From Arenicola marina (taxonomy: Eukaryota > Annelida > Polychaeta > Arenicolidae): a stretch of 64,000 nt of DNA. The position numbers were made by a program, and so were the translations under genes. Position 1 is the first letter of the stretch; each line of letters begins with the position of its first letter. Below the pieces are notes generated by a model. That model did not search any database. It was not told where the DNA came from and worked only from the letters and a program-made list of their open reading frames with translations. The stretch lies in the NCBI GenBank assembly GCA_964019135.1, contig OZ025252.1, positions 46,226,959 through 46,290,958 on the forward strand, written 5' to 3'. Positions 1 to 9,091 of this stretch are shown here, piece by piece.

Positions 1-99
1 GCTCCGTCTAGTTCATCATCATTCGATGTCAAGCACTGCCATTGTGAAGGGCATTAGAATACTTTATCGGCTGTCGATATCAAGTTAAGTAGCATAGAA
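1..99 (+). promoter_or_regulatory. Leader of unit 1 (initiator and 5' UTR)
   Basis: This is the 3' end of a core promoter cut by the window edge. The initiator-like TCATTC places a candidate transcription start at A21. The TATA box of this unit would lie 12-13 bp left of the window. The start context is GAAATGG (A at -3, G at +4), a good Kozak match. Confidence 0.6.
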
Positions 100-1197
100 A
101 TGGCTCTTGAAGGATGTATGAGATCCCACAATTCGCAGAAGAGCGGTCACCACGCACATGCTGAATATAGCTTGGAGTACTTGAATGCGCACCTGACGTT
201 ATCTTCGGAGTTTGCTGACATTGATATAGACTTCTACATTGACAATATTGTTCACAGCTGTTGGGATCTCATCAATTTAGAGGTGCCTGATTGTAAGCTT
301 TTTACCAGCTCAGAACTCAAGGCACTGGATCACGACCAGCCCAGCTCTACTGACCTGGAAGACGATAAACTATCATTCGCTTCACCACTACACCCGAGTC
401 CCCAATCGTCACCAGTGACGTCCCAACATACTCTGTACAACGTGGCGGAGCCTGATAATGCATCATATGTGGATACGAGTTTCTTGCTTATGGGAAACTG
501 TTACAACCTTCCACAAAGAATAGCCACGCCTTGTCCAGGTCCCCACAACAATTATTTCTTTGACAACATCAGCTACTCTTGTCGAGTAGAGGCTCTGCAG
601 ATTGCAGAACAAGATGATTACATGACCGTTTCTAATGGTGATGATGACCAAACCAAGACGGCAACGGTCAACACGTTGGCCATTCAGCAAAAGCCAACTG
701 ATTCATTCATTGCCATGATAGCTAAGGCCATTATGAGTACATCAGACGGTGAAATGCTTGTGGCTGATATCTATCAATGGATTCTGGACAATTATGCTTA
801 CTATCAGACGACCAAGTGCGCCTGGAGGATCAGCGTTCGTCACAACCTTTCCGTCAACGAGTGTTTCGTCAAGGGGCAACGCAGCAGAAGAAATCGGGGT
901 TTCTATTGGTCCATCCATCCACTATCTGTAGAAGATTTCACCAACGGTTGTTTCCAGAGGCGTCAAGCACGTCGGCGCATCCAGCAGCAGAATCGCTCCC
1001 AATGTGCGTCACAGTCTCAACAGCTGCATGCCATCACTACCAACAGTAGTTACCCAGCATCACAACACACGCCGGGATTCAACGAATGTAAAGATATCAT
1101 TCATGCCACAAAGGCCATGGAACCGATGTGGTCTGATTACTGCCAGGTTCCAGCGATCGCCATCCCGGATGAATACCTTCACCACTTTTCTGTCTAA
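100..1197 (+). CDS. Unit 1: FoxQ2-like forkhead transcription factor (reference copy)
   Basis: This single-exon gene encodes 365 residues, used here for numbering. The N-terminal part (1-197) is acidic and Ser/Thr/Pro-rich. Residues 45-51, FYIDNIV, fit the eh1 motif (FxIxxIL type) that recruits Groucho/TLE corepressors. The forkhead domain spans about 198-293: KPTDSFIAMIAKAIM (helix 1), DIYQWILDNYAYY (helix 2), WRISVRHNLSVNECFVK (242-258, recognition helix), FYWSIHP (strand/wing 1) and a basic RRQARRRI (wing 2). Family members bind DNA as monomers in the nucleus. The recognition-helix Asn that normally follows W-x (WxNSxRH) is Ile244 here. The C-terminal 70 residues are polar and unrecognised. 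FoxQ2 assignment rests on the DNYPYY, NECFVK and YWxIHP signatures and is less certain than membership of the forkhead family. The ATG has a strong context (GAAATGG) and is the first ATG after the leader's initiator region that opens the long frame. Confidence 0.95.
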   Translation: MALEGCMRSHNSQKSGHHAHAEYSLEYLNAHLTLSSEFADIDIDFYIDNIVHSCWDLINLEVPDCKLFTSSELKALDHDQPSSTDLEDDKLSFASPLHPSPQSSPVTSQHTLYNVAEPDNASYVDTSFLLMGNCYNLPQRIATPCPGPHNNYFFDNISYSCRVEALQIAEQDDYMTVSNGDDDQTKTATVNTLAIQQKPTDSFIAMIAKAIMSTSDGEMLVADIYQWILDNYAYYQTTKCAWRISVRHNLSVNECFVKGQRSRRNRGFYWSIHPLSVEDFTNGCFQRRQARRRIQQQNRSQCASQSQQLHAITTNSSYPASQHTPGFNECKDIIHATKAMEPMWSDYCQVPAIAIPDEYLHHFSV

Positions 1198-1308
1198 CTA
1201 ATACAAGAAACTGGTTGTCCTGTGTATAATTTAGCAGTGATTGCCAAGAGTTTGTGTAACATTGTATCGAATATTTCATAACATGCATTGTACATAAGAT
1301 CATCAATC

Positions 1309-1314
1309 AATAAA
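1309..1314 (+). terminator. Polyadenylation signal AATAAA, unit 1 (repeated in every unit)
   Basis: A canonical AATAAA lies 112 bp after the stop codon, in the context CAATCAATAAAA. The hexamer is kept at the same offset in all 29 units, including the pseudogene units, where it must be counted from the ancestral stop. In unit 22 a deletion brings it closer. It sets a short 3' UTR of roughly 130 nt. Confidence 0.8.
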
Positions 1315-2197
1315 AACATTATTTATGCACAATATACATGAATCCTTTCATTCTCTTTGTCCAAATCCATATCATCCAACTCGGCATATATCGAGGAAAA
1401 TGAAGTCAGTAAACTATAACTTAACGACTACGTCCAGCAAACGCCATTTCAATCAAAAAGGCTCCGTTCGATCTATGACGAAATGCCGTATACATTTAGT
1501 AAGAATTAGCATAGCGACTATATACAGCTCAACACGCAAGCACAGATTCTTATGCAGCGTTGTTGTACTCGAAAAACGCCACAGGGCTTCAAAAGGCGTT
1601 ATATATGATCCCCAAATATGTGGGACACCATTTATGCCACGCAAATAAATATGCCGTATGATATGCCGCTACAATGGTAGTATTACATTTGAGTCAATAC
1701 TTTCGCCGACTTCGAGGAATTCGCACACGATCAATGTCATAGCTGTGATCAACACCATTCTTATTTCACGGTATTTGCATATGATATGCCGCCAACGATT
1801 TCATGGTAATGTTCACCCTAATAAATTCAATATGAAACCAAATAGAGTTTCCAAAATATGCGCCTTTTAGTCATATTTAATTTAGTCAACGGTTCTGTGG
1901 CAGGATTCTGTCATCTGTTATATTGTTTTACATCTCCAGTTACGGTTCATCCGTTAGAGCGGAAACCCTTCGAATCCGTGCTGTAGGCAAATGTCATATG
2001 GCACTGTTATAACTAATCATGTCGTCCGTCAAATTTGTGGCACACGTGGTCTTGATACTATTGCAATTAATGTGAGACATTGAGCATCATTCGATTGCTT
2101 GCTGTCACCAACACCTCAAAATACTCAGACGTCAGATGTTAATTAATTGATGTCATCACCTGGCCATGCTCCACCTTTATCGGAATTTGTCAGAAGT

Positions 2198-2209
2198 TAA
2201 TTGCAATTA
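2198..2209. promoter_or_regulatory. Perfect palindrome TAATTGCAATTA, P4-type paired homeodomain site
   Basis: Two inverted TAAT half-sites are separated by 4 bp (TAAT-TGCA-ATTA), the known cooperative dimer arrangement for paired-class homeodomains. It ends 25 bp before the TATA box. The same site sits at ATG-149 to ATG-138 in the other units I checked, except unit 28, where it reads TAATTGCAACTA (60030-60041). Binding is inferred from motif only. Confidence 0.45.
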
Positions 2210-2234
2210 CATTAAATTGACACGAAAAGTGAAG

Positions 2235-2271
2235 TATAAAATGATCTGCTCCGTCTAGTTCATCATCATTC
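2235..2271 (+). promoter_or_regulatory. Core promoter of unit 2: TATAAAA plus initiator TCATTC
   Basis: TATAAAA (2235-2241) starts 33 bp before the A of an initiator-like TCATTC (2266-2271, A at 2268). That is close to the normal 30-31 bp spacing and predicts a 79-nt leader. The arrangement recurs at the same offsets in the units. In units 8, 9, 11-15 and 20 the box reads TCTAAAA. Confidence 0.7.
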
Positions 2272-2346
2272 GATGTCAAGTACTTCCATTGTGAAGGGCA
2301 TTAGAATACTTTTTCGGCTGTCGATATCAAGTTAAGTAGCATAGAA

Positions 2347-3423
2347 ATGGCTCTTGAAGGATGTATGAGATCCCACAATTCGCAGAAGAGCGGTCACCAC
2401 GCACATGCTGAATATAGCTTGGAGTACTTGGAGGCGCACCTGACGCTATCTTCGGAGTTTGCTGACATTGATATAGACTTCTACATTGACAATATTGTTC
2501 ACAGCTGTTGCGATCTCATCAATTTAGAGGTGCCTGATTGTCAGCTTTGTACCAGCTCAGAACTCAAGGCACTGGATCACCACCAGCCCAGCTCTACTGA
2601 CATGGAAGACGATAAACTATCATTCGCTTCACCACTACACCCGAGTCCCCAATCGTCACCAGTGACGTCCCAACATACTCTGTACAACGTGGCGGAGCCT
2701 GATAATGCATCATATGTGGGTACGAGTTTTTTGCTTATGGGAAACTGTTACAACCTTCCCCAAGAAGTAGCCACGCCTTGTCCAGGTCCCCACAACAATT
2801 ATTTCTTTGACAACATCAGCTACTCTTGTCGAGTAGAGGCTCTGCAGATTGCAGAACAAGATGATTACATGACCGTTTCTAATGGTGATGATGACCAAAC
2901 CAAGACGGCAACGGTCAACACGTTGGCCATTCAGCAAAAGCCAACTGATTCATTCATTGCCATGATAGCTAAGGCCATTATGAGTACATCAGACGGTGAA
3001 ATGCTTGTGGCTGATATCTATCAATGGATTCTGGACAATTATGCTTACTATCAGACGACCAAGTGCGCCTGGAGGATCAGCGTTCGTCACAACCTTTCCG
3101 TCAACGAGTGTTTCGTCAAGGGGCAACGCAGCAGAAGAAATCGGGGTTTCTATTGGTCCATTCATCCACTATCTGTAGAAGATTTCACCAACGGTTGTTT
3201 CCAGAGGCGTCAAGCACGTCGGCGCATCCAGCAGCAGAATCGCACCCAATGTGCGTCACAGTCTCAACAGCTGCATGCCATCACTACCGACAGTAGTTAC
3301 CCAGCATCACCACACACCCCGGGATTCAACGAATGTAAAGATATCATTCATGCCACAAAGGCCATGGAACCGATGTGGTCTGATTACTGCCAGGTTCCAG
3401 CGATCGCCATCCCGGATGAATAG
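2347..3423 (+). CDS. Unit 2: FoxQ2-like forkhead protein, C-terminus 7 residues short
   Basis: This copy encodes 358 residues. Codon 359 (TAC, Tyr) is TAG, so the last seven residues (YLHHFSV) are lost; the forkhead domain and FYIDNIV motif are intact. It founds a subgroup with E29, C55, Q66, C68, H79, M86, G125, E140 and V141. The short tail is unlikely to destroy function, because the tail is outside any recognised domain. Confidence 0.93.
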   Translation: MALEGCMRSHNSQKSGHHAHAEYSLEYLEAHLTLSSEFADIDIDFYIDNIVHSCCDLINLEVPDCQLCTSSELKALDHHQPSSTDMEDDKLSFASPLHPSPQSSPVTSQHTLYNVAEPDNASYVGTSFLLMGNCYNLPQEVATPCPGPHNNYFFDNISYSCRVEALQIAEQDDYMTVSNGDDDQTKTATVNTLAIQQKPTDSFIAMIAKAIMSTSDGEMLVADIYQWILDNYAYYQTTKCAWRISVRHNLSVNECFVKGQRSRRNRGFYWSIHPLSVEDFTNGCFQRRQARRRIQQQNRTQCASQSQQLHAITTDSSYPASPHTPGFNECKDIIHATKAMEPMWSDYCQVPAIAIPDE

Positions 3424-4595
3424 CTTCACCACTTTTCTGTCTAACTAATACAAGAAACTGGTTGTCGTGTGTATAATTTAGCAGTGATTGGCAACAGTTT
3501 GTGTAACATTGTATCGAATATTTCATAACATGCATTGTACATAAGATCATCAATCAATAAAAACATTATTTATGCACAATATACATGAATCCCTTCATTC
3601 TCTTCGTCCAAATCCATATCATCCAACTCGGCATATATCGAGGAAAATGAAGTCAGTAAACTATAACTTAACGACTACGTCCAGCAAACGCCATTTCAAT
3701 CAAAAAGGCTCCGTTCGATCTATGACGAAATGCCGTATACATTTAGTAAGAATTAGCATAGCGACTATATACAGCTCAACACGCAAGCACAGATTCTTAT
3801 GCAGCGTTGTTGTACTCGAAAAACGCCACAGGGCTTCAAAAGGCGTTATATATGATCCCCAAATATGTGGGACACCATTTATGCCACGCAAATAAATATG
3901 CCGTATCATATGCCGCTACAATGGTAGTCTAACATTTGAGTCAATACTTTCGCCGACTTCGAGGAATTCGCACACGATCAATGTCATAGCTTTGATCAAC
4001 ACCATTCTTATTTCACGGTATTTGCATATGATATGCCGCCAACGATTTCATGGCAATGTTCACCCTAATAAATTCAATATGAAACCAAATAGAGTTTCCA
4101 AAATATGCGCCTTTTAGTCATATTTAATTTAGTCAACGGTTCTGTGGCAGGATTCTATGTCATCTGTTATATTGTTTTACATCCCCAGTTACGGTTCATC
4201 CGTTAGAGCGGAAACCCTTCGAATCCGTGCTGTAGGCAAATGTCATATGCCACTGTTATAACTAATCATGTCGTCCATCAAATTTGTGCTACACGTGGTC
4301 TTTATACTATTGCAATTAATGTGAGGCATTGAGCATCATTCGATTGCTTGCTGTCACCAACACCTCAAAATACTCAGATGTCAGATGTTAATCAATTGAT
4401 GTCATCACCTGGCCATATTAAACGTTTATCGGAATGTTTCAGAAGTTAATTGCAATTACATTAAATTGACACGAAAAGTGAAGTATAAAATGATCTGCTC
4501 CGTCTAGTTCATCATCATTCGATGTCAAGCACTGCCATTGTGAAGGGCATTAGAATACTTTATCGGCTGTCGATATCAAGTTAAGTAGCATAGAA
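3424..4595 (+). other. Spacer 2: 3' UTR, spacer and promoter of unit 3
   Basis: AATAAA at 3556-3561; TATAAAA at 4484-4490. This is the long spacer form (TTCTATGTCAT). The region upstream of the promoter has a private stretch (CCATATTAAACG near 4412) shared with spacers 4 and 5. The octamer and CACGTG are kept. A 107-codon frame without recognised domain runs 3572-3895. Confidence 0.65.
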
Positions 4596-5693
4596 ATGGC
4601 TCTTGAAGGATGTATGAGATCCCACAATTCGCAGAAGAGCGGTCACCACGCACATGCTGAATATAGCTTGGAGTACTTGAATGCGCACCTGACGTTATCT
4701 TCGGAGTTTGCTGACATTGATATAGACTTCTACATTGACAATATTGTTCACAGCTGTTGGGATCTCATCAATTTAGAGGTGCCTGATTGTAAGCTTTTTA
4801 CCAGCTCAGAACTCAAGGCACTGGATCACGACCAGCCCAGCTCTACTGACCTGGAAGACGATAAACTATCATTCGCTTCACCACTACACCCGAGTCCCCA
4901 ATCGTCACCAGTGACGTCCCAACATACTCTGTACAACGTGGCGGAGCCTGATAATGCATCATATGTGGATACGAGTTTCTTGCTTATGGGAAACTGTTAC
5001 AACCTTCCACAAAGAATAGCCACGCCTTGTCCAGGTCCCCACAACAATTATTTCTTTGACAACATCAGCTACTCTTGTCGAGTAGAGGCTCTGCAGATTG
5101 CAGAACAAGATGATTACATGACCGTTTCTAATGGTGATGATGACCAAACCAAGACGGCAACGGTCAACACGTTGGCCATTCAGCAAAAGCCAACTGATTC
5201 ATTCATTGCCATGATAGCTAAGGCCATTATGAGTACATCAGACGGTGAAATGCTTGTGGCTGATATCTATCAATGGATTCTGGACAATTATGCTTACTAT
5301 CAGACGACCAAGTGCGCCTGGAGGATCAGCGTTCGTCACAACCTTTCCGTCAACGAGTGTTTCGTCAAGGGGCAACGCAGCAGAAGAAATCGGGGTTTCT
5401 ATTGGTCCATCCATCCACTATCTGTAGAAGATTTCACCAACGGTTGTTTCCAGAGGCGTCAAGCACGTCGGCGCATCCAGCAGCAGAATCGCTCCCAATG
5501 TGCGTCACAGTCTCAACAGCTGCATGCCATCACTACCAACAGTAGTTACCCAGCATCACAACACACGCCGGGATTCAACGAATGTAAAGATATCATTCAT
5601 GCCACAAAGGCCATGGAACCGATGTGGTCTGATTACTGCCAGGTTCCAGCGATCGCCATCCCGGATGAATACCTTCACCACTTTTCTGTCTAA
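4596..5693 (+). CDS. Unit 3: FoxQ2-like forkhead protein
   Basis: This copy encodes 365 residues identical to those of unit 1 and lies one 4496-bp super-repeat to its right. All domain features described for unit 1 apply, including Ile244. Confidence 0.95.
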   Translation: MALEGCMRSHNSQKSGHHAHAEYSLEYLNAHLTLSSEFADIDIDFYIDNIVHSCWDLINLEVPDCKLFTSSELKALDHDQPSSTDLEDDKLSFASPLHPSPQSSPVTSQHTLYNVAEPDNASYVDTSFLLMGNCYNLPQRIATPCPGPHNNYFFDNISYSCRVEALQIAEQDDYMTVSNGDDDQTKTATVNTLAIQQKPTDSFIAMIAKAIMSTSDGEMLVADIYQWILDNYAYYQTTKCAWRISVRHNLSVNECFVKGQRSRRNRGFYWSIHPLSVEDFTNGCFQRRQARRRIQQQNRSQCASQSQQLHAITTNSSYPASQHTPGFNECKDIIHATKAMEPMWSDYCQVPAIAIPDEYLHHFSV

Positions 5694-6842
5694 CTAATAC
5701 AAGAAACTGGTTGTCCTGTGTATAATTTAGCAGTGATTGCCAAGAGTTTGTGTAACATTGTATCGAATATTTCATAACATGCATTGTACATAAGATCATC
5801 AATCAATAAAAACATTATTTATGCACAATATACATGAATCCTTTCATTCTCTTTGTCCAAATCCATATCATCCAACTCGGCATATATCGAGGAAAATGAA
5901 GTCAGTAAACTATAACTTAACGACTACGTCCAGCAAACGCCATTTCAATCAAAAAGGCTCCGTTCGATCTATGACGAAATGCCGTATACATTTAGTAAGA
6001 ATTAGCATAGCGACTATATACAGCTCAACACGCAAGCACAGATTCTTATGCAGCGTTGTTGTACTCGAAAAACGCCACAGGGCTTCAAAAGGCGTTATAT
6101 ATGATCCCCAAATATGTGGGACACCATTTATGCCACGCAAATAAATATGCCGTATGATATGCCGCTACAATGGTAGTATTACATTTGAGTCAATACTTTC
6201 GCCGACTTCGAGGAATTCGCACACGATCAATGTCATAGCTGTGATCAACACCATTCTTATTTCACGGTATTTGCATATGATATGCCGCCAACGATTTCAT
6301 GGTAATGTTCACCCTAATAAATTCAATATGAAACCAAATAGAGTTTCCAAAATATGCGCCTTTTAGTCATATTTAATTTAGTCAACGGTTCTGTGGCAGG
6401 ATTCTGTCATCTGTTATATTGTTTTACATCTCCAGTTACGGTTCATCCGTTAGAGCGGAAACCCTTCGAATCCGTGCTGTAGGCAAATGTCATATGGCAC
6501 TGTTATAACTAATCATGTCGTCCGTCAAATTTGTGGCACACGTGGTCTTGATACTATTGCAATTAATGTGAGACATTGAGCATCATTCGATTGCTTGCTG
6601 TCACCAACACCTCAAAATACTCAGACGTCAGATGTTAATTAATTGATGTCATCACCTGGCCATGCTCCACCTTTATCGGAATTTGTCAGAAGTTAATTGC
6701 AATTACATTAAATTGACACGAAAAGTGAAGTATAAAATGATCTGCTCCGTCTAGTTCATCATCATTCGATGTCAAGTACTTCCATTGTGAAGGGCATTAG
6801 AATACTTTTTCGGCTGTCGATATCAAGTTAAGTAGCATAGAA
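5694..6842 (+). other. Spacer 3: 3' UTR, spacer and promoter of unit 4
   Basis: AATAAA at 5805-5810; TATAAAA at 6731-6737. It appears identical to spacer 1 (short form). Confidence 0.65.
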
Positions 6843-7919
6843 ATGGCTCTTGAAGGATGTATGAGATCCCACAATTCGCAGAAGAGCGGTCACCACGCAC
6901 ATGCTGAATATAGCTTGGAGTACTTGGAGGCGCACCTGACGCTATCTTCGGAGTTTGCTGACATTGATATAGACTTCTACATTGACAATATTGTTCACAG
7001 CTGTTGCGATCTCATCAATTTAGAGGTGCCTGATTGTCAGCTTTGTACCAGCTCAGAACTCAAGGCACTGGATCACCACCAGCCCAGCTCTACTGACATG
7101 GAAGACGATAAACTATCATTCGCTTCACCACTACACCCGAGTCCCCAATCGTCACCAGTGACGTCCCAACATACTCTGTACAACGTGGCGGAGCCTGATA
7201 ATGCATCATATGTGGGTACGAGTTTTTTGCTTATGGGAAACTGTTACAACCTTCCCCAAGAAGTAGCCACGCCTTGTCCAGGTCCCCACAACAATTATTT
7301 CTTTGACAACATCAGCTACTCTTGTCGAGTAGAGGCTCTGCAGATTGCAGAACAAGATGATTACATGACCGTTTCTAATGGTGATGATGACCAAACCAAG
7401 ACGGCAACGGTCAACACGTTGGCCATTCAGCAAAAGCCAACTGATTCATTCATTGCCATGATAGCTAAGGCCATTATGAGTACATCAGACGGTGAAATGC
7501 TTGTGGCTGATATCTATCAATGGATTCTGGACAATTATGCTTACTATCAGACGACCAAGTGCGCCTGGAGGATCAGCGTTCGTCACAACCTTTCCGTCAA
7601 CGAGTGTTTCGTCAAGGGGCAACGCAGCAGAAGAAATCGGGGTTTCTATTGGTCCATTCATCCACTATCTGTAGAAGATTTCACCAACGGTTGTTTCCAG
7701 AGGCGTCAAGCACGTCGGCGCATCCAGCAGCAGAATCGCACCCAATGTGCGTCACAGTCTCAACAGCTGCATGCCATCACTACCGACAGTAGTTACCCAG
7801 CATCACCACACACCCCGGGATTCAACGAATGTAAAGATATCATTCATGCCACAAAGGCCATGGAACCGATGTGGTCTGATTACTGCCAGGTTCCAGCGAT
7901 CGCCATCCCGGATGAATAG
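6843..7919 (+). CDS. Unit 4: FoxQ2-like forkhead protein, C-terminus 7 residues short
   Basis: This copy encodes 358 residues identical to those of unit 2, including the TAG at codon 359. Two copies of this allele flanking near-identical spacers show that the truncated form was duplicated together with its neighbour. Confidence 0.93.
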   Translation: MALEGCMRSHNSQKSGHHAHAEYSLEYLEAHLTLSSEFADIDIDFYIDNIVHSCCDLINLEVPDCQLCTSSELKALDHHQPSSTDMEDDKLSFASPLHPSPQSSPVTSQHTLYNVAEPDNASYVGTSFLLMGNCYNLPQEVATPCPGPHNNYFFDNISYSCRVEALQIAEQDDYMTVSNGDDDQTKTATVNTLAIQQKPTDSFIAMIAKAIMSTSDGEMLVADIYQWILDNYAYYQTTKCAWRISVRHNLSVNECFVKGQRSRRNRGFYWSIHPLSVEDFTNGCFQRRQARRRIQQQNRTQCASQSQQLHAITTDSSYPASPHTPGFNECKDIIHATKAMEPMWSDYCQVPAIAIPDE

Positions 7920-9091
7920 CTTCACCACTTTTCTGTCTAACTAATACAAGAAACTGGTTGTCGTGTGTATAATTTAGCAGTGATTGGCAACAGTTTGTGT
8001 AACATTGTATCGAATATTTCATAACATGCATTGTACATAAGATCATCAATCAATAAAAACATTATTTATGCACAATATACATGAATCCCTTCATTCTCTT
8101 CGTCCAAATCCATATCATCCAACTCGGCATATATCGAGGAAAATGAAGTCAGTAAACTATAACTTAACGACTACGTCCAGCAAACGCCATTTCAATCAAA
8201 AAGGCTCCGTTCGATCTATGACGAAATGCCGTATACATTTAGTAAGAATTAGCATAGCGACTATATACAGCTCAACACGCAAGCACAGATTCTTATGCAG
8301 CGTTGTTGTACTCGAAAAACGCCACAGGGCTTCAAAAGGCGTTATATATGATCCCCAAATATGTGGGACACCATTTATGCCACGCAAATAAATATGCCGT
8401 ATCATATGCCGCTACAATGGTAGTCTAACATTTGAGTCAATACTTTCGCCGACTTCGAGGAATTCGCACACGATCAATGTCATAGCTTTGATCAACACCA
8501 TTCTTATTTCACGGTATTTGCATATGATATGCCGCCAACGATTTCATGGCAATGTTCACCCTAATAAATTCAATATGAAACCAAATAGAGTTTCCAAAAT
8601 ATGCGCCTTTTAGTCATATTTAATTTAGTCAACGGTTCTGTGGCAGGATTCTATGTCATCTGTTATATTGTTTTACATCCCCAGTTACGGTTCATCCGTT
8701 AGAGCGGAAACCCTTCGAATCCGTGCTGTAGGCAAATGTCATATGCCACTGTTATAACTAATCATGTCGTCCATCAAATTTGTGCTACACGTGGTCTTTA
8801 TACTATTGCAATTAATGTGAGGCATTGAGCATCATTCGATTGCTTGCTGTCACCAACACCTCAAAATACTCAGATGTCAGATGTTAATCAATTGATGTCA
8901 TCACCTGGCCATATTAAACGTTTATCGGAATGTTTCAGAAGTTAATTGCAATTACATTAAATTGACACGAAAAGTGAAGTATAAAATGATCTGCTCCGTC
9001 TAGTTCATCATCATTCGATGTCAAGCACTGCCATTGTGAAGGGCATTAGAATACTTTATCGGCTGTCGATATCAAGTTAAGTAGCATAGAA
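7920..9091 (+). other. Spacer 4: 3' UTR, spacer and promoter of unit 5
   Basis: AATAAA at 8052-8057; TATAAAA at 8980-8986. It appears identical to spacer 2. Confidence 0.65.

Larger units (their letters stand above)
1198..2346 (+). other. Spacer 1: 3' UTR, spacer and promoter of unit 2
   Basis: Reference spacer. AATAAA lies at 1309-1314, 112 bp after the stop. Then come an anonymous open frame (1325-1648, 107 codons, basic, no known domain); an inverted repeat AACGCC/GGCGTT at 1575-1580 and 1595-1600; TATGATATGCCGC at 1657-1669 and again at 1780-1792; a POU-type octamer ATTTGCAT at 1773-1780; an E-box CACGTG at 2043-2048; homeodomain-type TAAT clusters from about 2140; the palindrome TAATTGCAATTA at 2198-2209; and TATAAAA at 2235-2241. 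I see no RNA gene. Confidence 0.7.
1..8992 (+). repeat. Two-unit higher-order repeat, 4496 bp, two copies
   Basis: Positions 1-4496 and 4497-8992 look identical by eye: units 1 and 3 encode the same protein, as do units 2 and 4, including the shared TAG that shortens units 2 and 4, and the spacers match. Unit 5 continues the pattern until a G-to-A change at codon 341, then diverges in its spacer (CTAATTACAG near 10510 where unit 3 has CTATATACAG). This is either a very recent two-unit duplication or an assembly duplication. Confidence 0.85.

Noticed and set aside
463..690. Minus-strand 75-codon frame present in nearly every unit
   Set aside because: It lies wholly antisense to the conserved coding region, has no recognisable domain or own promoter, and its conservation follows from the + strand gene.
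100..1197. Assignment to FoxA or FoxD on the basis of the NGC.xRRQ wing 2 and the eh1-like motif
   Set aside because: Helix 2, the recognition helix flank (NECFVK) and YWxIHP with a following DF resemble FoxQ2 better by eye; a phylogeny would decide.
749..1201. Overlapping + strand frames of 60, 90 and 65 codons inside the gene
   Set aside because: They are other-frame shadows of the forkhead domain and tail. They matter only where indels shift the main frame into them (units 19, 20, 22-24, 28).
1097..1306. Minus-strand 69-codon frame over the stop codon and 3' UTR
   Set aside because: Antisense to the coding end and the polyadenylation region, no domain, changes freely with tail variants.
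1409..1415. GTAAACT in each spacer as an autoregulatory forkhead site
   Set aside because: It only partly matches the GTAAACA-type core, and these proteins lack the usual base-contacting Asn, so their preferred site is unknown.
1658..1870. 70-codon + strand frame in the spacer
   Set aside because: No domain, no start or promoter context, starts in the repeated TATGATATGCC element; treated as chance.
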